Source: Biomphalaria glabrata (Eukaryota; Mollusca; Gastropoda; Planorbidae). Taken from it: a DNA stretch of 64,000 nt. Under the pieces are notes generated by a model. That model did not search any database. It had not been told where the DNA came from and worked only from the letters and a program-made list of their open reading frames with translations. Position numbers and translations under genes: made by a program. The DNA is taken from the NCBI RefSeq assembly GCF_947242115.1, contig NC_074719.1, positions 3,980,783 through 4,044,782 on the forward strand, given 5' to 3'. Below, piece by piece: positions 12,076-22,500 of this stretch. How positions within the stretch are numbered: position 1 is the first letter of the stretch; each line of letters starts with the position of its first letter.

Positions 12076-12409
12076 TCTTGTCATCTGTGTGACTAAATTT
12101 AGGTTTCTGGCAAGCGTTGATCCTAGGTAGATAATTTCCTGTAACAAAATAAGCGCAAGATTAACAATACTTACCAGGGGTACTTCTGTGACTTCTTGTA
12201 CCCGTACCAAAATTTCCGTTTTGGTGAGACCGTACTCTTGACACGATCATGTAGAATGTAGATGCTAAGAGCTGTCAAAACATTTACTCACCTTTGTAGC
12301 TTGTAGTATATATTGTCGGCGAAATCGTTCCCAAATCTAGATATGCCGTCGTTTCGTGTTCATCCGTAGGCCCTACTCACAGCACATGCTGGGTCAAATT
12401 TATAGGCCT

Positions 12410-12575
12410 ACAAATGCTCCTTCTTCACTGGTGCTATTAGAGCATGGAATAGGTTGCCTGAGCCAGCCAAGGAAACTAGTGACTTGGCAGAATTTAAGTC
12501 ATTGGTTAACATTCATGACGCGTAGGGCGTAGACCCTAATTGCCTAGTATTCTTCATATTATATAAGATAAGCAT
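12410..12575 (+). mobile_element. LINE 3' end (GACGTTACTTC tail family)
   Basis: The plus strand reads FFTGAIRAWNRLPEPAKETS and DLAEFKSLVNIHDA, ending with GACGCGTAGGGCGTAGACC and ATTATATAAGATAAG. This is the RT C-terminus and tail of the family at 52962-53500. Confidence 0.65.
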
Positions 12576-12651
12576 TTCCAACAATGCTTTACAGTGCCTA
12601 AGTGATTGAAATGGTTACAGAGTGGTCTCCCTTGTTTTTTGTAAATTGTAA

Positions 12652-12832
12652 CAATGTTTGTTTGTAAAATGTTTTACATGTTTCGGATGTTCCTTCAGAG
12701 TTGAAGATAGTTTACTTCCTAGTCCAAACCTCCCGCAGGACGACGGGGGATGGGAGCGGGCAGGGTTTGAACCGTCGACCGTCGATAAATCCGAACGACA
12801 GTCCAGCGCGCAAACCGCACGACCAGGTGCAT
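12652..12832 (-). mobile_element. tRNA-derived SINE, family S1
   Basis: Read on the minus strand: GATGCACCTGGTCGTGCGGT head with CGCGCTGGACTGTCG, B-box-like GGTTCAAACC, then CCCGTCGTCCTGCGGGAGG and a body ending ACATGTAAAACATTTTACAA. Sister copies: 15461, 20461, 22262 and 63597. Confidence 0.75.
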
Positions 12833-13380
12833 CTTTTAAGTCTCTGGGGACCATTCTAATACAGACTTAGCTGAGTGCTGGCTTCAGTTTGTCATGCTTT
12901 CCAGACTGAATGGCTTCTGCAAGAATTCTATCTCCTTCGGAAACTTTCCAAAGTCTCAATCATATCAATCGCTGCTCTCAGTTCCTTTACAGAGGGCGTT
13001 TCTAATTAATTCATCCAAAGCGGCTGGCGATATAGCATTTTTGATCTGCTAGAGTTCTACATATTGCTACATTTGCAGTGCATGATCACTGATGATAATG
13101 CCACTTTTTTGACTTGAGAGAGAGGCACACTTGCTGGTATGAAGTCCAATGTTTTTTTTCACATCCTCAATCCTCTGATATACCTAGTTTCATACAGTCA
13201 GTACGAGATTGGCAAAACTTCAAAACGAAACTGACCATGACAACAAAATACTTATCTATAACGTCTGTATAGTGAGAACTCTTCTTTATGGTAGTGTGAG
13301 ACAACATACTTGCACCAAGGGCATAGATTTAACAGTTTTCACTCGCACTGCCTGCGGAGCAAACTGTGTATCCTCTGGAG

Positions 13381-13592
13381 CAGTGTTTCCCAAACTGTTT
13401 ACTTAATGGAACATTTCGCACAATCTGAATATTTAGCGGAACACTTTGATTATTTTTTTAGAGATTAATTCAAGTGATGGCCTACTCTTGTTAGCTATTC
13501 CAGTAGTTCATGGAACACCTATTCAGATTTCGTGGAACACAAGAGTTTCGCGGAACTCAAGGGTTCCGCAAAACACAGTTTGGGAAACGCTG
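13381..13592. mobile_element. hAT-type MITE
   Basis: Terminal inverted repeats CAGTGTTTCCCAAACTG and CAGTTTGGGAAACGCTG; inside, repeats of GGAACAC and TTCGCGGAAC. Flanking 8-mers ctctggag/ccctgaat agree at 5 of 8, a worn target duplication. No transposase; related to 27398-27512 and to 56986-57191 by ends. Confidence 0.75.
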
Positions 13593-13710
13593 CCCTGAAT
13601 GGCTCGTTATTCCAATCAGGAAGTTTTGAAACAGCCAATACAAGACCACAATTGGTCTCAACAAATACATACAGTGGTCTTACGTTGGCTCGGATATGTC
13701 ACTCGCATTT

Positions 13711-13945
13711 TTTTAAAATTATAATAGCTTTTATATAGCGCAACTTTCATGCTTATAGCATGCTCAGAGCGCTTTGGTCCAATCTCATTTGTGGACCAGT
13801 TGGAGGGGGGGGGGGTATCTAGGAGTTGGTTTTCCGTGCTGCCTTTAGGGCGTTCAGTAAACACAACTCTGCCCGAGTCGGGTGTCGAACCTCGAGCCCC
13901 CTTCTGGGTAGCCAAGACAAGTTCAAGCGCACTCAGCCCCTCTTC
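13711..13945 (-). mobile_element. tRNA-derived SINE, family S2
   Basis: On the minus strand: GCTTGAACTTGTCTTGGCTA, GAGGTTCGACACCCGACTCG (B box), poly-C tract, TGGTCCACAAATGAGATTGG, and tail AGCATGCTATAAGCATGAAA..GCGCTATATAAAAGC. Nearly the same as the plus-strand copy at 29110-29380. Confidence 0.8.
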
Positions 13946-14613
13946 CAGCATGCAAGATGAAGATATTCCTAAGGGCATTCTGCATGCTGAGCTTAAGTTG
14001 GGAGTTACAAGAAACGTGAGAACGACAGGCATCACTAAAGTGTGGTGGAGGCAATCGCACAGCACTGTTCGAGCAAGTACGAATCTCGCCAAGAACAAAA
14101 GGGAAGAAGCAGGCGAATTCTATGCACAAACTGTGTCAACGGGCTTTGCCGCTCCAGAATCAGCTTGTTTAGTTACGGTTCCAGTACATCAGATTCTGTC
14201 GGACAGGAGAAGAAACCAAAATGTAGTGATTCATCCAGGAAAACGACTACGCACCCATTTCTTTCGAGGCAGGAACCATATTACGGTTGGCAATTTTGTC
14301 GTGTTTAAAAAGTGTTTGTAGCGGGTTCGTAATACTTAAAGGAAGTACAGGATGTAGGCAGTGAATCAACCCAAGGGCTTATCCTCCACAAACTCAAAAT
14401 ATACAAAATACCGGGTAACCATTTTTTTTTAAACTGAAAATGCAATTTAAATAGTCTTTTTTTTTAGTAGGAAAATTATATTAAATTTACAAGTACCGGT
14501 ACTATGTTAGGCGGAGCTGTTGCAACTTGTAAGGTCAGTTCATGGAAGGTCCTCAAATTTTTGTAATAGCAGACTACAAAACACTTGGTTGTATTCTAAT
14601 TTATATCTGAAGG

Positions 14614-15941
14614 CAGTGGCGTAGCATCCATGGCGCGAAGGGGTTCAATAAACCCGGGCCCACGAACATTTAGGGGCCCACACACCATGGTGTAACAAAA
14701 GTTCCCTTAAAATTTCATAAACGTCATATTAAACATTATAAAAAATTCAAAACTTTAACCCGTGTTTTCACCTAGAGTCAGTGCAAGGAACTGATTTCAT
14801 CAGGTTTATTGTAATGTGGTGACGTTGCATTGGGAATCCTTTTTTTTCCCTCTATGTTAATTAAACCGTTGATAGTACCGGGTATTTTTATTTTCAGCTT
14901 TTTTTTTTTTAAGCAAGCATTTTTTTTTTAGATATTTCTATTACCAGAAATCTAGATTTCGACTTAAAATTAGAGAGTAAACAAGCTAAAGAAACATATT
15001 ATTCTGTTACTTAGGGAATCGTTAAAGATGTTCATTTTTTTAGCTACTTTTCATGACTGAATTCTGGAGGAGTTTTATAAAAAAAATAATTAAGATAGAC
15101 CGATAATTACATTTATCATGGAATAGTGTCTTCCACTTGAATGACTGCATTTTCGTCTGGTATGTGCACTGGACAGTCATTCGGATGGTCTCGGGTTTAT
15201 ACCCCGAGACAGCATCAATGTTGTTTGTTTTCCAACAGAATCGTAAAAAAACAAACACGATAAGCCTACTAATTACTTAACTTCATTAACAAGCTTGCCA
15301 AACAAACACACTGAGAGCGGTGGATGATGTAAGCAAGGATCACATTGAAGAAGTTGACAATTACTGACTGAAAGTAATTTATGTTAACTTTTAAAGTTTT
15401 AACTTTAGCATGCAACAACCTTTCATTTAGTGGTCATCGCGAGATTTTCGTTTAGGTAAAATGTTTGTTTGTAAAATGTTTTACATAATTCGGATGTTCC
15501 TTCAGAGTTGAAGATAGTTTACTTCCTAGTCCAAACCTCCCGCAGGACGACGGGGGATGGGAGCGGGCAGGGTTTGAACCCTCGATAAATCCGAACGACA
15601 GTCCAGCGCGCAAACCGCACGACCAGGCAGCCATGATACAAGTAACAACGACAATTTCTTAGCCGTACATAAATTCTTAAGGGAAAAGAGCTTTACCTTG
15701 ACCCACAGATTCAAAACGAGATAATAGACCCGTTGGGCAATGCAATCTGTGCCATTTTTCTCTATCATGGTTGACACCATTATTTTCACTGTGCTAAACA
15801 ATACTTAACCATGGTCTTAAATGATTATGTCAGCTGGGTTCGTGAGCTAGCATTGGAATGTCTCAACATATTTGTCATATGAGAAGGGGATGGGTACATC
15901 AACATATTCTTGAACCCGGGCCCACCCTTGCTACGCCACTG
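14614..15941. mobile_element. hAT-type DNA transposon, non-autonomous, 1.3 kb
   Basis: Ends CAGTGGCGTAGC and GCTACGCCACTG are perfect inverted repeats over 12 bp, with an exact 8-bp target duplication TCTGAAGG on both sides (14606-14613, 15942-15949). GGGTTCAATAAACCCGGGCC near the left end and GAACCCGGGCCCACCC near the right extend the inverted symmetry. It has no transposase frame. A SINE (15461-15630) is nested inside. Confidence 0.9.
15461..15630 (-). mobile_element. tRNA-derived SINE, family S1, inside the hAT element
   Basis: Almost identical to 12652-12832, with a short gap in the region before the B box. It lies inside the 14614-15941 hAT element, so it is younger than that insertion. 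Confidence 0.75.
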
Positions 15942-16249
15942 TCTGAAGGCATTGTATTATTCCAAGATCTGACACATTGTTTGCTGAATGTGTTAGTAGA
16001 CAAAGAGTGTCATTGTCTTGACATTGATGACAGCAAGGCCAAAATCTACTCAAGGTTTTATATCCACTGGGACACAGAATATTCTATTGATACACAAGAT
16101 ATCACAGAAATTAATTGTACAATTTATTGCTGGCTTAGTCAAACTTTTATTTTGAAGTTAGAATTGATCTAGATATTTTTTTTGACTTTAAAACAGAAGA
16201 GTTATAGTTTTAGTTTCGAGCCACCCTCGTTAGCATAATATCTGGGATA

Positions 16250-16440
16250 TGTGGCTGAGAGGCCAAAACTGTTGGGCTACGGCTTGGCCACCAAACAAGG
16301 AGCTTGAGTTCAAATCCTGACCCAAGCAGAACTGTGTTTGCTGAGCCTTCTCCTAGATACACCCCCCCCCCCCTCCCAAAACTGGTTCACAAAAGAAATG
16401 GGACCACAGCGCACTGAGCATGCTGTTAGCAGGGTTCTTC
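16250..16440 (+). mobile_element. tRNA-derived SINE, family S2
   Basis: GTGGCTGAGAGGCCAAAACT head with GAGTTCAAATCCTGACCC (B box), poly-C tract, AACTGGTTCACAAAAGAAAT and GCACTGAGCATGCTGTTAGC tail. Confidence 0.7.
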
Positions 16441-16563
16441 TGCACTTCCTAAAAACAAGAGAAAAAAAAAAAGAAAGAAACTACCCCGCAGCTGGCAGAG
16501 CTTTCTTTATTGGTGTCACATAATCATGAACATCTATGAATTGCATGCACTAGAATAAAAATG

Positions 16564-16765
16564 TTTGATTTAAAACCAAGTAATTTAATTTTTTTGATTT
16601 AAAACCAAGTAATTTAATTTTTTTGATTTAAAAACAAGTAATTTAATTTTTTTGATTTAAAAACAAGTAATTTAATTTTTTTGATTTAAAAACAAGTAAT
16701 TTAATTTTTTTATTTAAAAAAACAATTAATTCAATTATTTTTCATTTAAAAACAAGTAATTTTAA
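16564..16765. repeat. 29-bp tandem repeat, 6-7 copies
   Basis: Unit TTTTTTGATTTAAAAACAAG followed by TAATTTAAT; the last copies are diverged. Confidence 0.85.
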
Positions 16766-16879
16766 ACATAAAGACACTACATAAAATGAAGCTATTGAAT
16801 GGCTATTTATTCAATCAGCCAGAATAATAATTCATCATAATTTAGGCAAGTTAATTACTAAAAAGCATTTACATTTCAT

Positions 16880-18450
16880 CTCTTGATGCCACAGTTGTTG
16901 ACTTTGAAAAAGCCCTTGATAGTATCGACAAAGAATCGAGAACAGTAATGTCTGGACAGTAATGAGACATTACGGGATCCCAAGTAAAATAAATAACAAT
17001 AATTAAAAACCTTTATGATGGTTTCACCTGCCAAGTAGCTCACTGTGGCAAGCTGTCAGAGGAATTTCCAGTCACAACAGGAGTCAAACAGGGATGTCTT
17101 CTTTCACCACTTCTGTTCCTTCAAGTATTGGATTGGGTCACAAAAGAAGCCTACTCTAATTCAGGGAAAGGAATCCAATGGACTTTCACACAAAAGCTGG
17201 AAGATCTGGAATTCTCAGATGTTATAGCCTTATTATCACACAGACTACAGGATATGCAAAGAAAAGGTCACAGCTTTAAGTGAAGTAGGAAAAAGAGTAG
17301 GCCTCAAAATAAACCACAAAAAAAAAAAAAGTACTTAAAGTAAACAACAAACAAATTGGAGACATAGAACAGGATTCTCAGACCATAGACCACCTTGGGA
17401 GTGTAGTCAGTGTATCAGGGGGAACAGATGAAGACATTAAGTGTTGTATAAATCTAGCACATCAGAATTTACACACAAAAAACCAACCTGGAAATCTCCT
17501 CCGCAGTAACATATCTCACACTGACCTACATAATGTGTATGTATCTTTTAAGAAAGATATCTGCCGTTCAAAGTATTTTTTCAATGGATAAGTCACCTGG
17601 AAGTTAGACGACAGACACGAGGGGAGAACAAAAATGCGGAATATAGAATCTAAAATCTTCAGTCGGGGATGAAATCTTGCAGAGATAAGTCGAGATGTAA
17701 AACTAGTAGAGTAAAGACGTAGATTATTCTTGAGTTAGAATATAGTAGTAAATTGGAATATTTCATACTTGATACTGTTTACCATTGTAATTACGGTATT
17801 ATATGTTTTGTGTTTCCAAGTTATGAAATAAAGTTTCTGTATTTGAATTTAAAAGGATCTTCACTTATTAAATGCTAAATAGCATTTAGATTTAGAGAAA
17901 TACACATCAATAGAATCCTCTGCATCACGGTTATAAGTTATCAGCACCCCTGACAATTCAGCAAAGATCAACTAACAAGAGACAGTTATAGTCAAAATCA
18001 TCATCATCAAAGATTATTAAAGATCCCCTTCAAGATCTTATTCACCGTGACACACTGTATGGTTCTGAAACATAGAGAACAACTGAAGCAACAACAAAAA
18101 AAAAGTACAGAACTTCATCAACAGATATTTGAGAAATATCTTAAAAATACACGACAAAATAGAAAACACCAAACTGTGGGAGATGAGTGGACAGAAAAAT
18201 ATAGAGGTGCAGATCTTAGAGAGGAAGTGGAGATGGATTGGTCACACCCTAAGAAAAGATACCAAAAATAGAGCTAGACAGGCCTTAGAGTGAAACCCCC
18301 AGGGCACAAGACGTAGAGGAAGACCTAAAAGAACGTGGCGACGAAGTATACTAGATGAAGCCGAGAGGACAGGAAAGAGCTGGGAAACTCTAGCAAGAGA
18401 CTGTGGAGAGTAGCGTGTTCTTACCGAGGTCCTATGTTCCACGAGGAACA
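16880..18450 (+). mobile_element. RTE-like LINE, broken
   Basis: Reads DFEKALDSIDKESR, CQVAHCGKLSEEFPVTTGVK QGCLLSPLLFLQVLDWVTKE, LEDLEFSD (where FADD is expected), VGKRVGLKI, and after about 18040 a C-terminal part with YGSETWRTTE, WRWIGHTLRKDTKNRARQAL and RRRGRPKRTWRRS. Frameshifts and stops are frequent; the stretch 17640-18000 is unassigned AT-rich sequence ending in AATAAAG. It is dead and lies in the 3' flank of gene B. Confidence 0.75.
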
Positions 18451-18689
18451 CAAAGGAAAGATGATGATTTACATTTCACGAAAACAAAAATAGACTAAAT
18501 ATATATTTGCCTCAAAACAAATGATATGGCTGAGTGAAATACGTACCGGTACATGGATGTCTTCCAGTTGAGTTGAGAGATGATTTATTGGGAACTGGTA
18601 AGCAGTTCAAGTCTGCTGTTTGATACTAAAGTCCTGCTTAAAAAGACACCTTTGTGGAGTTGTGTTGAAGACTTTCCCTGGTTTTTAGA

Positions 18690-19160
18690 TGTATGCCTCT
18701 AATGCACAGACAATCAGGGCAACAATTCTTGGTTTGAATCATCTTTCAAGAAAAATACTCATGATGTGTCTTTAAGATGGCTATGAAAGATGTTCAATCT
18801 ATGCCCTTGATGCATGCGTGTTGACAAACTTATCATCATGTCTCTTGACTTTTGTCATGGAGTGCTGTGAGTTTGTTTCACCTTATACATTGTCCAGCCA
18901 GCTTTTCTTTGAATGACCATTACTGTACCTTGAAGAATGACCATTAATAGTGAGTCACGTCATACAATATGACCAAACCAGGTCAGCTTTCGCCTCTTCA
19001 CAGTATTGAGGAGTTCCCCCCCATAAAGCAAGGTACTCATATAACATCATTAGAGACTAACATTCTGGTTGCCTTTATCAATGTAACATTTTCCATGACT
19101 TGATTCAACCATTTGACCATAGCTACAAAAACTTTGGATTCATGTTTTGCCACCACATAG
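18690..19160. repeat. Paralogous 3' flank of gene B (matches flank of gene A)
   Basis: AAGATGGCTATGAAAGATGTT, GAGACTAACATTCTGGTTGC and GTAACATTTTCCATGACTTG match 5605-5650 and 5700-5790 beyond gene A. A LINE splits the gene A version. 46050-46140 beyond gene D shares part of it. Confidence 0.6.
18860..19050 (-). mobile_element. LINE 3' end, C-terminal coding piece
   Basis: The minus strand reads KRRKLTWFGHIV, ILQGTVMVIQRKAGWTMYKV-like text, the end of a LINE ORF2. A longer relative lies at 45640-45990 in the 3' flank of gene D. Confidence 0.5.
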
Positions 19161-19532
19161 TTAAGGTCGTGAATGCTGACGATAGCTGAGCAGGTGCTAA
19201 GTTCCCACTGTTAAGAATAGATTTTCTAAACAAATCTTAGGTATTTCCGCAATATCTTGCAAGACAGCGAGATAAAAAACATTTTCCATCTGCTGCGGAT
19301 TTAGTCTTTGTATTCCAAGATGGTGATTTCCAAAGTCAAAGATTGAGAATTAAAAAAAATATTTTATATTTAAAAGGTTTATTCATCCATTAGAACTAGC
19401 ATGTATCTTTAAAAAAATTAATACCGGTAACCTAGTAAATGCCTTTAGTCCGTTAATGAATTTTTATTCCTCAGAATAACAGAAATAACTTAAGAGATCT
19501 AACTGAAGGAAATCTCTAACACATGTTCAGCA

Positions 19533-22500
19533 TTAAAATGGTTTCTCACCATAATGAACAACTTGGTGAGTTTTCAATGTCGATGATTGAGAAAATTCTT
19601 TTAGACATATTTGACATCGATATGGCTTTTCACCAGTATGAACCGTTTGGTGAGTTTTTAAATGTCCTGATTGAGAAAATTCTTTTAGACATATTTGACA
19701 TTGAAATGGCTTTTCACCAGTGTGAACCAACTGGTGAGTTTTTAAGCCTGAAGAGTGAGAAAATTCTTTTAGACAAATTTTACATTGAAATGGCTTTTCA
19801 CCAGTATGAACCTTTAGGTGACTTTTTAATTTTGTAGATTGATTAAATTCTTTTTGACATATAAGACATTTAAATGGCTTTTCACCAGTGTGAAGCTTTT
19901 GGTGAACTCTCAAATTTGTAAGACGAGAAAATTCTTTTAGACATATGAGACACTTAAATGGTTTTTCACCGGTATGAACCAAATGGTGCTCTTTTAACGT
20001 CTCAAACCGAGAAAATCCTTTTAAACATATTTGACATTTAAATGGTTTTTCACCAGTATGAACCACTTGATGAATTTTCAGTGCCGCAAGCTGAGCAAAT
20101 TTTTTGAGACATATTGGACAATCAAATGGTTTTTCACCAGTGTGAACCGATTGGTGAGTTTTTAAATGTGAAGATTGAGAAAATTCTTTTAGACATACTT
20201 GACACTGAAATCGTTTTTCACCAGAATGAATTAACTGATGTTTTTTTAAATATGAAAGTTTAGCAAAGTTCTTAAGACATATGTGACATTGATGTTGGTT
20301 TTCAGCTTGATGAGATGTTTTGATCTCCTCTCCTTGTATGTCTTTAGTGAGAATATTTTTTTCTGAAGTAATTTCCTCTTCTCTCTTAATCATCTCCACC
20401 TGTTTAAAAAAAAAAGGAGAAACATTATTTATAATTATTCACGTCTCACAGGATAACAAACTGGTTGTGTGGTATGCATTCTGGTCTGTCGTTCGATGGT
20501 CTGGGGTTCAAACACTGCCTTCTGTCCTGTGAGCATTTTGGGCTTGGATGTAATAATCTTCAAATCTGTAGGAACATTCAAAACATGTTAAACAAAACAC
20601 AATTTAGAATAAGTTGAGTAAGTAGGCCAAACCAACCAATTTTCTAGGCTTTTAGAGTTAATATCTGTCAAGGTTCTTTTCTTCTTAATATACGTATGTG
20701 TATTTCACTGCTGACTACCAAATGTAACCAAGTCATGAACATAACCATGACAACGAATATAAAGACAGAATGAAGATTCAGAATGCAGATTCACTGACAT
20801 ATAACTGGTTTATTCAAAACATAAATAAAATACAGGCACAGTTCTGGCAAATGAAATTTCCTGTATCCATTAATATATAACAGGTCAATATCCCATAGAC
20901 TGAATAATAACTACACAACAACAATTAGAGCCGAAACTTCAACTCTATAACTAAAATCCAACTTTCCTGGACTAGGAAAAAAACAACAACACTGTTCTAC
21001 TATGAGTTACATTACATTAAAAAAAAACATCTCACCAAATAAAACAATCCAAAATAAAAACTATCTTAAAGTCAACAACATTAATAGCCCCCCCCCCCTT
21101 TCTTTTCCCTTCTCCTCTAATGTAAACAGGAGACCCAGGCTGACCAGAACTCAGTGCTGACAATATCAATCAATATGCTACATGGACATAATAAACTTAA
21201 CTTAGAACCTATAATTTTACTATATGGACTGCGGACAATGGTTATGCTTGCCCTGGATGTGGCAAAATATGTAGGTCACAGCTGGGACTGCGCAGCCATG
21301 GGAAATACTGCATTCCTCACTAATATTCGGACTCAAAGACTTATTATTATTATTATTATGGACTGAGTTATGGTTGTAACAGACTTTATAAAAAAAAAAT
21401 TTGAAGAGGTTTTCTGTAATCTGTTTTATTTGTTTAAAAAACTGCAGCATATAAGCTTAACAAAAAATATATATTAAAAACATGTCACCATGTTATTAAC
21501 TTGGAAAGTAGACAAGTCTTAAAGATGTTACAAATGTATTGCCTTAAAGATAGGAACATGGAGTGGACTACTTACAATTAATCAACCTAGATGGACTGAA
21601 AGGAAATGGTGTATGAATACAAAATGTTTTGTTTTAAATATTTTTGATGTTCCTTCAGTATTTTTAATATAATTACATCCTAATTCAAATCTCTCACAGG
21701 ACGATGGGTGAAAAAAAAATATTTAAAAGTATGTTTCTAAACGTTTCTAGGTGTAATGGTTACTTTTGGTTTAACACATATCTTATATATGGAGTAATAG
21801 GACAAATAAGGTGTAGAATTAAAAGATATTTTTAGACAACTTTGAAAAAAGAAATTTTATGCTCAGATGAACAAAAATATGTATTTCTACATTTAAGTAA
21901 TTAATGTCATACAAAACATATAATTTGCATACTATAATCTCTGCTTTACTTTTTGTTTGTTTAGTATATATCTATTTACCTGACTCCCTGAGACTTCTGA
22001 ACCATGGGTGTGACCAGGTGATTTATTACTATCTGTCAAATGAGTCATCTCTTGCTTTATAACAGTTTCCTTTGAACAAAAAAAATAACCTTCATAAAAT
22101 AACTTTTGTTTTTTTACAATATGTATATTATGGTATCTATCAGGTAACTAAATTTTTCTCATAATTTTAGACTAATATAATTTCTCTCTCATAGACATAC
22201 ACTTTAAGCAAGTGAATTCATCTAGTCATTACTTTATCTTAAATGTGATACTCCCATAGGGACAAGCTTGGTCTTGCGGTATGCGCGCTGGACTGTCAGT
22301 TGTCTCGATGGTCCCAGGCTCAAAAGCGACCAAACTGCGTCGTCCTGCGGGAGGATTGGACTAGAAAGTAGATTAGGTAGAACTTTGAATCTGAAGGAGC
22401 ATTCAAAAACACGTAAAACATTTTACAAGCTTTTACTTTTTCTTCTTGTTTAAAACAGTTTTCCAGTCTGCATTGTAAGTTCCCTCCTAAATACACACAA

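Larger units (their letters stand above)
12100..14330. mobile_element. Non-LTR retrotransposon fragment with 5' inversion, copy 2
   Basis: Paralogous to 560-1640: the RT part lies on the minus strand to about 13190, then the plus strand reads DHDNKILIYNVCIVRTLLYGS, and near 14110 LCTNCVNGLCRSRISLFSY, the C-terminal C-x2-C...H element-specific zinc motif. It was later interrupted by a LINE-tail copy (12410-12575), a SINE (12652-12832), an hAT MITE (13381-13592) and another SINE (13711-13945). Confidence 0.6.

Noticed and set aside
13749-14321. 190-codon open frame on the plus strand
   Set aside because: It runs through an S2 SINE in reverse and then a LINE C-terminus in a wrong frame; a composite of repeats.
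20600-21130. Possible LTR (AATAAA-like end followed by a TTTGGTAGTCAGC-like word on the minus strand)
   Set aside because: No second end, no target duplication and no relative in the window; left as intron sequence.
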